Part shown: piece by piece, positions 32,452 through 41,595 of the stretch | Numbering within the stretch: position 1 is the first letter of the stretch | Layout: every line of letters begins with the position of its first letter | Assembly (NCBI GenBank): GCA_040268355.1 | Contig: JAWRIT010000016.1 | Location: 1-42,850, forward strand | DNA from: UBA1367 sp040268355 | GTDB taxonomy: Bacteria > Actinomycetota > Coriobacteriia > Coriobacteriales > Atopobiaceae | Reading direction: 5' to 3' | DNA: 42,850 nucleotides | Position numbers and translations under genes: made by a program | The notes under the pieces: generated by a model | The model's input: the letters and a program-made list of their open reading frames with translations, nothing else | Told to the model about the DNA's origin: nothing | Databases searched by the model: none

Positions 32452-35400
32452 GTGACGCATCGCATGCTGATCACCCTCACCTGTGAGAGGGAGACACGGA
32501 CGGTCTCGTTCGACCAGGCCGCACAATCGGTGGTGTGGCTTGGCATGCGCGTGGACGCCGGGCCAGAGACCTCCGTCGCACGGCTTGACGTGGACAGCGA
32601 GGGCGTGCGCCTGATCCCTGCCAAAGGATGCCGTGTCGAACGTCCGACGCGCGGCGATGTCGTCGAGGTGCTGCCGGACCAGGACCTCGTTGTCGACGTG
32701 GCAGACGATCGCTCGAAAACGCGAACGAGGATCTACCTGCGACCATTGCGCGCAGGCCTGCGTCGCTTTCGCAAGCTGGGCCTGGACAGCACCCTCACCT
32801 GTGCGATCGGGCGAACTCCGACATGCGGGCTTGCCTACCAGAACCGCTTTGTGTCGGGGCGTCATGCCGAGCTGTCCCATGCGGGCGGCAGATTGACGAT
32901 CGTTGACGTGGGGAGCGCCAATGGCACGGCGGTGAACGGATGCCAGCTCGTGGCGCATCAGCCGCGCTGGCTCGCACCGGGCGACGTGGTCGAGATCCTC
33001 GACCTTGTCATCGCGGTTGGTGTGGGGTTCGTCTGCGTCAATGATCCACCGGAGCTTGTCGTGGGAAACGCGGTCGGCCTGGCGCCCCTGACGCACGAGG
33101 CGCTTCGTGCGCGCATGCCCGACGTCGAGCCATCTCACGAGGAGCCTGAGGCGTTCTCGCCCGCGCCGCGCCTCTCGAAGTCGGTTCATCCCCTCACCCT
33201 GCAGGTGGATGACCCACCCGCCCGCAAGGCGGCCGATGAGCAGTCGGTCCTCGCGCAGGTTGGTCCCTCGCTGCTCATGGGGCTCTCGTCTGTCCTCATG
33301 CTCAGCTCAACGGTGTGGCGAACGTCCGACGGCCACAAAGCGCACTCGATGGCATCGGGCCTCTTCTTGGCAGCCACCTTGGTGGTCGCCTCGGTGGTCT
33401 GGCCGATCGCCTCCCGTGCCGCCTTGAGGCGCCGCGACGAGCGCGACGAGCTGCGACGAGAGCGCGTGTATGTGGCCTACCTGGACGGCATAGAGAACAG
33501 GCTGGCTACCGCGGCGTCGGAGCAGGCACAGGTGCTGGGCGAGAATCGGCGTCCGGTGAGCGAGCTCATCGAGCGTGCGCGCACTTACTCCGCGCTCCTC
33601 ATGAGCCACACGAGTGCACATGACGACTATCTCGAGCTGCGCGTGGGGATCGGTGACGACAGCCTCGCCGCAGAGGTTACGTGGCCACAACACCACGTCT
33701 CGCTGGAGGAGGACCCGATGCTCGACGCGGTCGATGCGCTTGCGCAACGACCTCCCCAGCTGCGCGACGTTCCGCTTGCGTTCAACCTCTTGCAAGATGC
33801 GGTGGCGGGCATCATCGGAGAGCGCGCGCAGGTCTGGGAGTTTCTGCGCGGTCTGCTCGTGCAGGTATGCGCGCTCTACAGCTACCACGACGTCAAGATC
33901 GTGATGCTGAGCAGCGAGGACGAGTTGCCTGAATGGGAGTTCCTGACACACCTCGGCCATCTCTATGACGCTGCGGGCCAGCATCGGCACGTGGCGATCG
34001 GCTCCTCGGGTCTGATCGAGGAGGATCGGCTGCTGCTGCGCGAACTGGCGGAGCGTGCGGGGGCGAACGGCGAGACGCTGCGCGACGCAGGGCCCACCTA
34101 TCTCGTCATCTGTGCGAACCAACGGCTTGCCCGACGATCGGAGGCGGTCGGCAGGCTGCTCAGGATGCGGGAGCGCTGCGGCATCTCGCTCATCTATCTG
34201 GGAACCAGTCTGTCCGACCTGCCGCGCGAGTGCATCTCACTGGTGGACCTCTCCCCGCGCGATGGTGAGAGATGGGGTCTCTCGCGTGGCGCCGACGTTC
34301 TGGAAGGGTCCCCGCGCGCAAGGCGGGCCTGCATGTTCGCACGCTCGGATGTGGTGGGAACCCTGCGGCAGTTCGATCCCGACATCATGGTGTCGCGCGA
34401 GCAGGCGCATGCGTTTGCCCTGTCCCTCGCCCGCGTGAGGCTCGCGAGTTCCAATCCGAGCGCAGCCATTCCCGCCTCGCTCGCCTTTCTGGAGCTGCTC
34501 GAGGTGGGGAGCGTCGCGCACCTCAACATCGGCCATCGATGGGCGAAGAGCGACGCCTCGCAGTCCCTGCAGGCCATAGTCGGCGTCGGCTCTGGGGGTG
34601 AGCCGATCATGCTCGATCTGCACGAGCGCGCCCATGGCCCCCATGGTCTCATTGCGGGCACCACGGGATCGGGCAAGTCCGAGTTCATCATCACCTACCT
34701 GCTCTCGATGTGCGTGAACTACGCCCCAGACGAGGTCGCCTTTGTGGTCATCGACTACAAGGGAGGGGGACTGGCGGGCGCCCTTGAAAACGAGCGGCAC
34801 CACATGCCCCATCTTGCGGGGACCATCACCAACCTCGACGGCGGGGTCATCCAGCGTGCGCTTGCCTCCATCAGCGGCGAGCTCAGGCGCAGGCAGGACC
34901 TCCTTAACCGTGCGCGGGAGACGAGCGGCGAGGCGACCGTCGACATCTACCAGTACCTCTCGCTCTATCGCCAAGGCGTCGTGAGCGAGCCGCTCCCGCA
35001 CCTGCTTATCGTGGCCGACGAGTTCGCCGAGCTGAAGGCGCAGGAGCCGGCGTTCATGGACGAGCTCATCTCCGCGGCACGCATCGGACGGTCGTTGGGG
35101 GTGCACCTCATCCTGGCGACGCAGAAGCCCTCCGGCGTGGTGAACGAGCAGATCTGGTCGAACGCACGCTTCAAGGTGTGTCTCAAGGTGGCAGACGCCG
35201 CGGACTCGCGCGAGATGATCCGGCGAGACGACGCGGCCGAGATCGCTCAGCCGGGACGCTTCTACCTCCTCGTGGGCTACAACGAGTCGTGCGCGGTGGG
35301 GCAGGCCGCCTATGCGGGAGGTCCGTATGTTCCCACCGAGACCTTCGAGCCCAGGCGGGACGACGCGGTGGAGCTGCTCGACGCCGAGGGGACCACGCTC

Positions 35401-37065
35401 GCTCGTCTGCGCCCACCGATGCCACGACGCGAGAGCGGCGACTCCGAGCTCACTGCCGTGCTTGGACAGATCGAGGCGACGGCGGCGCAGGTAGGCAAGC
35501 GTGCCCGGAGGCTGTGGCTCGACCCGCTGCCGACACGCATCACGCTCGCGAGCCTGTCCGCACGCTACGGAACGCGGTGCCCGGGCGGGCTCGTGTGCCG
35601 CGCGGGGGAGGTGGACGACCCCGAGAACCAGCGCCAACTGCCGCTCGAGATCGACCTGGCGACCGTGGGCGCCGTCATGCTCTATGGCTCGCAGGGATCG
35701 GACGTGGACGGTCTGCTGCGGGCAATGCTCGTCTCGCTTGCCGACTCGTATGGGCCGGATCACCTCTGGTTGTATGGGATCGACTACGGTGCCGGCCTGC
35801 TTTCCCGACTGGAGGGCCTGCCGCACGTGGGTGGGGTCGTGCCGAGTGGCGACACGGAGCGGCTGGGCTTCCTCCTCCGCATGCTTGAGCGCATGGTGGC
35901 CAAACGCCGGGGTCGTCCCTTGACCCGCGAAGGAGGTGGCGGAAAGGACGGGGGACCTGCCGCGGCCTCGTCGCCACGCATCGTCGTGGCGATCGACAAC
36001 CTTGCCGCGTTCCAGGAGCTCAACGAGGAGCTTGTGGACACGCTCGTGACCTTGACGCGCGATGCCCCGCGCTACGGCATCCACTTTGTGATGACGGCGG
36101 CGACGGCCGACACGCCGCGCATGAGGCTGCGTGCGCAGGTCGGGATGGAGCTTCCCACGATGCTCAACGACCGGTCCGACTACGTGACGATCCTTGGCGC
36201 GCTGCACGACGTGACGCCGCCCCATCGCGAACGTCGGGGTTTGGTTCGCATGGGCAAGCGGCTGCTCGAGTTCCAGGGCCTGAGCATTGCGGAGGACGAC
36301 GAGGGCGAGACGGCGGTCATCGCTCGTGTGGCGGCCTCGGCGCGGGAGAGGACCACGGCGATCGCGCCTCCCATTCCCGCGCTGCCGCCTTCGGTGCACA
36401 TCGATCATTTGGGGTCGTGTGCCGATGCCCGGCGGATTCCCATTGGCCTCATGAGGCGCAGCCTGGATCCCGTGTGGTACGACCTGGCCCGCACGCCCCA
36501 CCTGCCCGTCCTGGGCAACGATGCGGAGGCGCTCAGCCTGTTCCTCCGTGGCCTGCACGACGCGGCCGCACGGATGGGCGCCGCGTGGCGCTTCGTTGAC
36601 CCGCACGCCCTGCTTGGTGCGACCCATGACGCGCACGTCCTGAGCGATGAGGACGAGGTGGTGGCCTTCGTCGAGGCGCTCTGCAGTGGCGCCGCAGCTG
36701 ACGAGGTCGTCGTCTTTACGAACGTCGTGTCCCTCATGCAGGCGCTCCCGGAGTCCTCCGCGCAGCGGCTGCAGGACTACATCGCGTCCGAGCAGGGGAG
36801 GGGCAGGACGGCGCTGGTGATCGCGTTCGAGTTCTGGCGCGTCCGCTCGCTCTACCAGGACTGGTATCGGGTCGTCACAGCGACCGGCAGGGGCGTCTGG
36901 GTGGGAGGCGGCTTCTCCGACCAGACGGTCCTTCGCTTCGCGCAGTCACGTCCCGAGTACCGAGCCGCCGCGAAGCGCTCGGATGGCTTTGTGGTGACAC
37001 AAGGTGGCGTGCAGGCGGTGCGCCTTCTTGAGCCGCAGGATGAGCCGCAGGACGTGTCGGTATGA
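32452..37065 (+). CDS. EssC-like type VII secretion ATPase (FHA + FtsK/SpoIIIE)
   Basis: The 1537-residue motor of the type VII system. An N-terminal FHA domain (about 110-185) has IGRTPTCGL, SGRHAEL (from Ser135) and GSANGTAVNG. Two membrane helices lie at about 270-289 and 300-325. The first FtsK/SpoIIIE module is intact: Walker A AGTTGSGKSEF with Lys742, VVIDYKGGGL, and Walker B LIVADE with Asp856-Glu857. The second module (LYGSQGSDVDG, near 1079-1087) and third (VLGNDAEALSLF) have lost the P-loop Lys, so only the first should hydrolyse ATP. The order FHA-TM-TM-three ATPase modules matches EssC of Firmicutes. The start is GTG 32452 with GGGAAGGA upstream; ATG 32464 is an alternative. Confidence 0.92.
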   Translation: MTHRMLITLTCERETRTVSFDQAAQSVVWLGMRVDAGPETSVARLDVDSEGVRLIPAKGCRVERPTRGDVVEVLPDQDLVVDVADDRSKTRTRIYLRPLRAGLRRFRKLGLDSTLTCAIGRTPTCGLAYQNRFVSGRHAELSHAGGRLTIVDVGSANGTAVNGCQLVAHQPRWLAPGDVVEILDLVIAVGVGFVCVNDPPELVVGNAVGLAPLTHEALRARMPDVEPSHEEPEAFSPAPRLSKSVHPLTLQVDDPPARKAADEQSVLAQVGPSLLMGLSSVLMLSSTVWRTSDGHKAHSMASGLFLAATLVVASVVWPIASRAALRRRDERDELRRERVYVAYLDGIENRLATAASEQAQVLGENRRPVSELIERARTYSALLMSHTSAHDDYLELRVGIGDDSLAAEVTWPQHHVSLEEDPMLDAVDALAQRPPQLRDVPLAFNLLQDAVAGIIGERAQVWEFLRGLLVQVCALYSYHDVKIVMLSSEDELPEWEFLTHLGHLYDAAGQHRHVAIGSSGLIEEDRLLLRELAERAGANGETLRDAGPTYLVICANQRLARRSEAVGRLLRMRERCGISLIYLGTSLSDLPRECISLVDLSPRDGERWGLSRGADVLEGSPRARRACMFARSDVVGTLRQFDPDIMVSREQAHAFALSLARVRLASSNPSAAIPASLAFLELLEVGSVAHLNIGHRWAKSDASQSLQAIVGVGSGGEPIMLDLHERAHGPHGLIAGTTGSGKSEFIITYLLSMCVNYAPDEVAFVVIDYKGGGLAGALENERHHMPHLAGTITNLDGGVIQRALASISGELRRRQDLLNRARETSGEATVDIYQYLSLYRQGVVSEPLPHLLIVADEFAELKAQEPAFMDELISAARIGRSLGVHLILATQKPSGVVNEQIWSNARFKVCLKVADAADSREMIRRDDAAEIAQPGRFYLLVGYNESCAVGQAAYAGGPYVPTETFEPRRDDAVELLDAEGTTLARLRPPMPRRESGDSELTAVLGQIEATAAQVGKRARRLWLDPLPTRITLASLSARYGTRCPGGLVCRAGEVDDPENQRQLPLEIDLATVGAVMLYGSQGSDVDGLLRAMLVSLADSYGPDHLWLYGIDYGAGLLSRLEGLPHVGGVVPSGDTERLGFLLRMLERMVAKRRGRPLTREGGGGKDGGPAAASSPRIVVAIDNLAAFQELNEELVDTLVTLTRDAPRYGIHFVMTAATADTPRMRLRAQVGMELPTMLNDRSDYVTILGALHDVTPPHRERRGLVRMGKRLLEFQGLSIAEDDEGETAVIARVAASARERTTAIAPPIPALPPSVHIDHLGSCADARRIPIGLMRRSLDPVWYDLARTPHLPVLGNDAEALSLFLRGLHDAAARMGAAWRFVDPHALLGATHDAHVLSDEDEVVAFVEALCSGAAADEVVVFTNVVSLMQALPESSAQRLQDYIASEQGRGRTALVIAFEFWRVRSLYQDWYRVVTATGRGVWVGGGFSDQTVLRFAQSRPEYRAAAKRSDGFVVTQGGVQAVRLLEPQDEPQDVSV

Positions 37066-37093
37066 CCGTGCCCATGGAGAGGGGGTGGATGAC

Positions 37094-37369
37094 ATGAACG
37101 AGCGGGTGCGCCTCATGGTGCTGCTGCCGGCGACGCGGAGACGCTACGAGTTCCGCATGCCGTACGACATCACGGTGGAGCAGGGCGCGCGGCTGATGTC
37201 CCGCATCCTGGCCGCCCGCGAGCCCCTGCGCTACGAGGCGTCCGACGAAGTCGACCTCATGCTGCTCGAAGGCAGCGATGTCGGCGCGCTGATCAACCCC
37301 AAGGACAGCTTCAGGGGCTTGGTGCTGTCCGGTGCGATCGTCGAGGGGTCGGCGGTCATGCTTGCGTAG
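37094..37369 (+). CDS. YukD/EsaB-like ubiquitin-fold protein
   Basis: A 91-residue protein that fits the EsaB/YukD pattern: a beta-grasp start (VRLMVLLPATRRRYEFRMP), a helix after DITVEQGARLMSRIL, and the closing SFRGLVLSGAIVEGSAVML. EsaB-type proteins are small cytosolic partners of EssC-type systems with a ubiquitin-like fold. It lies 28 bases after the ATPase gene, the expected neighbourhood. ATG 37094 has GGAGAGGGGG upstream; a GTG at 37085 would add three residues. The assignment is by pattern and context. Confidence 0.68.
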   Translation: MNERVRLMVLLPATRRRYEFRMPYDITVEQGARLMSRILAAREPLRYEASDEVDLMLLEGSDVGALINPKDSFRGLVLSGAIVEGSAVMLA

Positions 37370-37414
37370 GGCGAGGGACGGGCACGGATCTCGGCGTCGA
37401 GAGGAAGGAGTCAG

Positions 37415-38443
37415 ATGAGGAAGCGGATTAGGCGACAGGGAAAGACCCGGCGACGCGAGCTGGTCATCACGGCAAGCAGGGGAGAGCGGCTCGATCCTCG
37501 TCAGCTGGCTTGGTTGCTCGGCGAGCCGCACCGAACCCTGTTGGGCATCGACGCCTTTGGGGGCGGGCGCGGTCGGAACGTGACGTTCTCATACGACGTG
37601 GAGGGGCTGGCAAGAGTGGGACCCTATCTCAGGCACAGGAGGCTGGATGAGGAGCGGCTTGGCCGGATGCTGGTCGATGTCGCCCTCGCGCAGATCAGCT
37701 GCGCTATGGGTCCCTCCCCCTCGCTGCTCTTCGACGCCAAGGCGGTGTTCGTGGACGCGGACGGGCACCTTGCCTTCGTCTGCGTGCCACTTGCGGGAAG
37801 GCGCTTCGACGACACGCCCCTCACGCTCCTGCGGACGATGGGAGACGCCAGGCGGGCTAGGCTGGATGGTCCGGCTGCCCAGGACCTCGCACGAAGCCTC
37901 GCGGAATTCGTGGTGATGGCCGACGGCGTCTTCTCACTCAACCGCTTTCGCGCGTTCATCCGCACTGCGTGCGGGATTGACGTCGGCATGGATGGCGCTG
38001 TCAGACGCCTCTCTGGCACGTCCGGTGGCATGTGGGACGAGGCCGGCGCGCACGACGAGATCCCTACGGCGCTTGGCGAGGGGCCACCGACTCCAGGACG
38101 GACCCTGCGTCCGCCCTTGGGCGCCCCTGCCGGTCTCACGTTTGTGCACGGCGTCACGAGCGAACGCCTCCCTGCGCGGACGGGCGGCTGGGTGCTGGTC
38201 GGTCGAGGCTCGGCATGTGACGTCCGAGTGCGGGGCAACCCGCGCCTTGGGCGGCGACACCTGGTGCTGAAGTGCACGGACAAGGGAGTCGTCCTCAGGG
38301 ACCTGGGTTCGAGCAACGGAACGATGGTTGCGGGAGGCCGCCTTGACCCCGCCCGTGAGGTGCTTGTGCCCTACGGAACACGTTTCTGGATGGCCGGCGA
38401 GGAGTGCATGGTTCGCACCGAGCGGGATCTTCGGTGGCATTGA
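37415..38443 (+). CDS. DUF6382-like plus FHA protein (EssB-like candidate)
   Basis: A 342-residue cytosolic protein with two parts. The N-terminal ~190 residues (TFSYDVEGLARVGPYL, then LLFDAKAVFVDADGHLAFVCVPL) resemble the DUF6382/EssB-like region that often precedes FHA domains. The C-terminal FHA domain (about 245-342) has VGRGSACDVRV, GRRHLVL (279-285) and LGSSNGTMV with Asn301. The usual Ser before the RxH motif is Gly here. It probably reads phosphothreonine marks made by the kinase and may take the place of EssB, but it has no membrane helix. AGGAAGGAG precedes ATG 37415. The DUF6382 assignment is tentative. Confidence 0.7.
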   Translation: MRKRIRRQGKTRRRELVITASRGERLDPRQLAWLLGEPHRTLLGIDAFGGGRGRNVTFSYDVEGLARVGPYLRHRRLDEERLGRMLVDVALAQISCAMGPSPSLLFDAKAVFVDADGHLAFVCVPLAGRRFDDTPLTLLRTMGDARRARLDGPAAQDLARSLAEFVVMADGVFSLNRFRAFIRTACGIDVGMDGAVRRLSGTSGGMWDEAGAHDEIPTALGEGPPTPGRTLRPPLGAPAGLTFVHGVTSERLPARTGGWVLVGRGSACDVRVRGNPRLGRRHLVLKCTDKGVVLRDLGSSNGTMVAGGRLDPAREVLVPYGTRFWMAGEECMVRTERDLRWH

Positions 38444-38480
38444 GCGTCGGGGAGAACGACGCACGGAAGGGAGGCGATCG

Positions 38481-38765
38481 ATGTCGGATGTCGTGGTGGC
38501 GGACGCGGAGTTCGCACGACAGGCGCAGCGTGTGAACGACTGCGCCAAGCTGCTCGAGTCCTATCTGGTCTATGTGGGGGCCTGCCTTGAGGAGCTGCAT
38601 ACGAGCGGGGCCATACGAAGCGCCACTACCCTGGCGGCGCTTAAGAAGGACCGCAAGGCGGTGGACGGCATGGCCGCCGAGGCATACCAGGCGGTGGCCA
38701 ACGTCGTCGCCCTCACCAACGAGTACGTGTGCGACATGGATGCAATTGACGTCTTTGACGAGTGA
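38481..38765 (+). CDS. Small helical protein, candidate effector partner 1
   Basis: A 94-residue acidic all-helical protein with no signal peptide. Helix patterns run from ADAEFARQAQRVNDCAKLLE to AAEAYQAVANVVALTNEY, ending MDAIDVFDE. It has WXG100-like length but no WxG turn. AAGGGAGG precedes ATG 38481; the open frame before it is not protein-like. With the next gene it resembles the pairs of small partner proteins (Lap or TlaA type) that bind the helical targeting domain of LXG-type effectors. That role is inferred from position before a lipase effector candidate. Confidence 0.65.
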   Translation: MSDVVVADAEFARQAQRVNDCAKLLESYLVYVGACLEELHTSGAIRSATTLAALKKDRKAVDGMAAEAYQAVANVVALTNEYVCDMDAIDVFDE

Positions 38766-38777
38766 GGAAGGAAGCAT

Positions 38778-39095
38778 ATGGGAATGGAGATGCCCGCTGG
38801 GCTTATCGCGGTCAATGTCACGATGGTGCGCACGGCGTTTCTGCCGAGGCTCTCGTCGCTGGAGGCCTGCATCGAGGACGTGCAAGCAGAGCTTGCCTCG
38901 GACGATCTTGCGAGGAGCGCTGGGAAGGGCGCGAGGGCGCTGGGGAAGGTTTCGGCGAGCCTTGCGTCACTGGTCAGGTCGTCGACGGACCTCGTCAGAC
39001 GAACCTCGTCGATGCTCGTCGATGCCGTGGAGCGCTACGAGGCCGCCGACCGTGCGATGGCGTCCCTCTTTGGGCGAGGAGGCCGTCATGAGTGA
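38778..39095 (+). CDS. Small helical protein, candidate effector partner 2
   Basis: A 105-residue helical protein with no signal peptide, 12 bases after the previous gene. It reads as two long helices (VRTAFLPRLSSLEACIEDVQAE; SLVRSSTDLVRRTSSMLVDAVERYEAAD) and lacks a WxG turn. The second helix ends in a pattern common in type VII small substrates (VERYEAADRAM). GGAAGGAAG precedes ATG 38778. Its end overlaps the following lipoprotein-like gene by eight bases. No function can be read directly; the partner role is inferred. Confidence 0.65.
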   Translation: MGMEMPAGLIAVNVTMVRTAFLPRLSSLEACIEDVQAELASDDLARSAGKGARALGKVSASLASLVRSSTDLVRRTSSMLVDAVERYEAADRAMASLFGRGGRHE

Positions 39096-39966
39096 GGGAG
39101 TGCTTTGTCGCAGACTGCTCGCGACGGTTCTTGCCATGGGCATGACGCTGGGCCAGCTGGCCTGCACCGGACCGCTCAAGGGTCCCCTGAACGCCGACGA
39201 GGCACCCGCCAACCACCGTCGTGCTGGCGAGATGCCAACGGACGAAGAGCTTGAGATCGCGCGGGACCTTGGTTGCTCGGATGACTACTGTGAGAAGATA
39301 GCGCGAGAGGGTCTCAACGAGTGGGGTGCGCAGTACCTGGGGACGGCGGCCCTTATGCGATCGCTGCTCGAGGAGAAGTACGGTTTGTCGTTTGCGGTCA
39401 GCGAGCTCGTCGGGCCCGAGCTCCTGTCCCCCGCCTGGTACCTGAAGGCGCGTGTCACGTCGGGCCAGTACAAGGACATCGAGGTCGAGGCGCGCCTGCC
39501 TGCCCAGCCAGGTGGGTCCATGGAGGACAACCTCGTTCCACGGGCACGAGAGGACAGCCTGGTCGCCTATGTCGACACCCTCGTCGACGAGGTCTACGCG
39601 GACCAAGGCATCCACGTGGCCTCGGATAGCTTCGTGGTCGACAGCTTGCGCAGTGACGTGACGCTGGACATGGACGTCCGGGAGCTCGCCCGCACGATGA
39701 TGGTCACGACGTACATCTACGTGAGTCCCTGGGAGGAAATGACGCACAGCCGTTACATCCAGCTTGTTCGGCAGTTCGTGGCGCGTCTGCGTGAGCGGGA
39801 CGTCAAATGCCAGTGGTTCGTTCGTCGCATCCTGACGCCGACCTCGCCAGATGGCACCGTGACCGTCCGCAAGGAGACGTTCGACCCAGCCTTCGCCGAG
39901 TGGGTGCTGCAGGAGGGCGTCGAAGGGACGGACTGGGAGTGGAGCCTCGATGGATGCTGCGACTAG
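39088..39966 (+). CDS. Exported, probably lipid-anchored protein; candidate immunity protein
   Basis: A 292-residue protein with an N-terminal signal segment (RRLLATVLAMGMTLGQLAC) and Cys26 as likely lipidation site. The lipobox is imperfect (Gln at -3, Leu at -2, Ala at -1), so a plain signal peptide remains possible. The mature part is acidic and does not match a family I know (VSELVGPELLSPAWYLKARV; ARTMMVTTYIYVSPWEEM). ATG 39088 overlaps the preceding gene by eight bases, and the lipase follows after 15 bases. An envelope protein next to a secreted lipase candidate fits an immunity protein like TilA, protecting from outside attack; this is inference from layout. Confidence 0.65.
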   Translation: MSEGVLCRRLLATVLAMGMTLGQLACTGPLKGPLNADEAPANHRRAGEMPTDEELEIARDLGCSDDYCEKIAREGLNEWGAQYLGTAALMRSLLEEKYGLSFAVSELVGPELLSPAWYLKARVTSGQYKDIEVEARLPAQPGGSMEDNLVPRAREDSLVAYVDTLVDEVYADQGIHVASDSFVVDSLRSDVTLDMDVRELARTMMVTTYIYVSPWEEMTHSRYIQLVRQFVARLRERDVKCQWFVRRILTPTSPDGTVTVRKETFDPAFAEWVLQEGVEGTDWEWSLDGCCD

Positions 39967-39981
39967 GGAGGGAGTGCCGCC

Positions 39982-41595
39982 ATGCCATTGAGTGACGACG
40001 AGCTCTGCGTTCTGAACAACCTCATCTACAGCGACGAGGTCTACCGCGTCATGGGTAGCTCCACGACCGCCGGCAAGCATCCGACCTTGCTGCAGGTGAT
40101 CGAACAGGCGAAGGTGAACCCAAAGGGAGGCGACCTTGCGGGTGCGCTCATCACGGAGGGCGAATGGCACGAGCTGGTCGCTGCGGTGCGCCACGACCCA
40201 CGCCTGCGATCGCTGACCGTCTACGACGTCGACGCCAACACGAGCCAGGGATCTCGCAACGTGTGTCTCATGGATGGGGAGGGGACGCCCATCGTGGTCA
40301 TGAGGGGCACGGGACGCGACAGCGAGACCAGGGAGAGCGAATGGCCTGACAACTGCGATGGCCTGGCGCAGTCGGACACGCACCAGCAAATCGAGGCGCG
40401 GGCCTACCTCGAGTACGTGCACGCGCGGACGGGCCGCAAGATCACGGCGACCGGCCACTCGAAGGGTGGCAACAAGGTCATGTATGGCGCCGTCACCACG
40501 GGTTGCGTGGAACGCTGCGTGGCCTTCGATGGTCAGGGCTTCAACTCGGACTTTCTGAGGCGCTATGCGGAGCAGATCGAGGAACGGCGAGGACGCATCA
40601 TCAACTATCATCCCGAGGGCGACTACGTCAACTGCCTGCTGCATCCCATCGCAGGGCGTGAGGTGTACGTGGAGTCCCGTCGCCTCGACGGGTCCTATCT
40701 CAAGAACCACTCGCCTATAGCCTTGTTGGACCATGACATGGGTCTGGGAAGGGTGGGGCGGCAGACCGCTGGATCGCGGCAGATCAACGCCTTCACCGTG
40801 TGGCTCGATCAGGCGGCCTCGTTCGAGGACAAGCAGCACATGGCGCACGCCCTCGGTGCGCTCACCGACCTGTCCCTGGGAGGGCACGAGGGCTTCATGG
40901 GGAGCGTCCGAGCCGCCGCTGCCGCCGATCCGGCAGGATGCGTGCTGCTGCTGGCCTACCTTCTCGAGTATCCCCTGTGCGACGACCTGCTGGTCTCCGT
41001 CATCTCGGAATGTGTGTCCACGCCGCTCACCTCGCTTACGGACTCCCCCGTGGACGCCCTGGTCGAAGGCTGGTCCGACCGGTGGTTGCGCTCGTTTGCG
41101 ACGACGCTTCTCGGAAGTGGAGCCGGAGCGCTCAAGGGGCTGCTGGGCATGCTCTCCGCGACGGGGACGCTGCGCCGCCGCATTCGGGGCCAGGCGAGGG
41201 GCGAGCGTGCCGCAAGCCCGAGCTCCTCGACGCTCGTCCACGATTTCAGCGAGGCAACCCTCGACGAGCTGAGGGGCATCGTCGGGCAGGTCGAGGCCGA
41301 GCCGTGGTACGACGTCTCGCGGTGGGACGAGTGGTACCAGGACAGGCGCTTCTTCGGTCGCCTGCGCAGCGGTCACGCCCAAGCCGACGTCACGGCCGCC
41401 TGTCGCGTGACGGACGTCGCAGCCGAGGCGGCGGAGCGCGAGATGTGCCATCGCTTCAAGCAGGCATGGAGACGGGACGCCACCTACGCGCGGCAGCTGG
41501 CCACCATGGCCGCCGACCTCGCGTCCGTGCGCTCGAGCGTCGATGGTTTCACGTATGGGATCGAGGGACCCTATGGACCCCGTGGACGTCACTAG
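39982..41595 (+). CDS. DUF2974/Mbeg1-like lipase with helical C-terminal domain, candidate type VII effector
   Basis: A 537-residue alpha/beta hydrolase without signal peptide. Residues 1-~265 form the lipase part: it starts DDELCVLNNLIYSDEVYR and contains TGHSKGGNKVMYG, with nucleophile Ser160. Asp214 (HPEGDYVNCLL) and His243 (LKNHSPI) are the likely rest of the triad. The C-terminal ~270 residues are helical, with a Gly-rich hydrophobic stretch (LLGSGAGALKGLLGMLSATG, about 380-400) and a charged helical end. Catalytic domain first and helical domain last is the reverse of LXG toxins and the same as the S. aureus TslA lipase toxin. AGGGAGGGAG precedes ATG 39982. Family call is good; secretion is inferred. 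Confidence 0.78.
   Translation: MPLSDDELCVLNNLIYSDEVYRVMGSSTTAGKHPTLLQVIEQAKVNPKGGDLAGALITEGEWHELVAAVRHDPRLRSLTVYDVDANTSQGSRNVCLMDGEGTPIVVMRGTGRDSETRESEWPDNCDGLAQSDTHQQIEARAYLEYVHARTGRKITATGHSKGGNKVMYGAVTTGCVERCVAFDGQGFNSDFLRRYAEQIEERRGRIINYHPEGDYVNCLLHPIAGREVYVESRRLDGSYLKNHSPIALLDHDMGLGRVGRQTAGSRQINAFTVWLDQAASFEDKQHMAHALGALTDLSLGGHEGFMGSVRAAAAADPAGCVLLLAYLLEYPLCDDLLVSVISECVSTPLTSLTDSPVDALVEGWSDRWLRSFATTLLGSGAGALKGLLGMLSATGTLRRRIRGQARGERAASPSSSTLVHDFSEATLDELRGIVGQVEAEPWYDVSRWDEWYQDRRFFGRLRSGHAQADVTAACRVTDVAAEAAEREMCHRFKQAWRRDATYARQLATMAADLASVRSSVDGFTYGIEGPYGPRGRH

Noticed and set aside
34237..36636. Minus-strand open frame of about 800 codons opposite the EssC-like gene
   Set aside because: Antisense shadow of a firmly recognised gene; no ribosome site or family motif seen.
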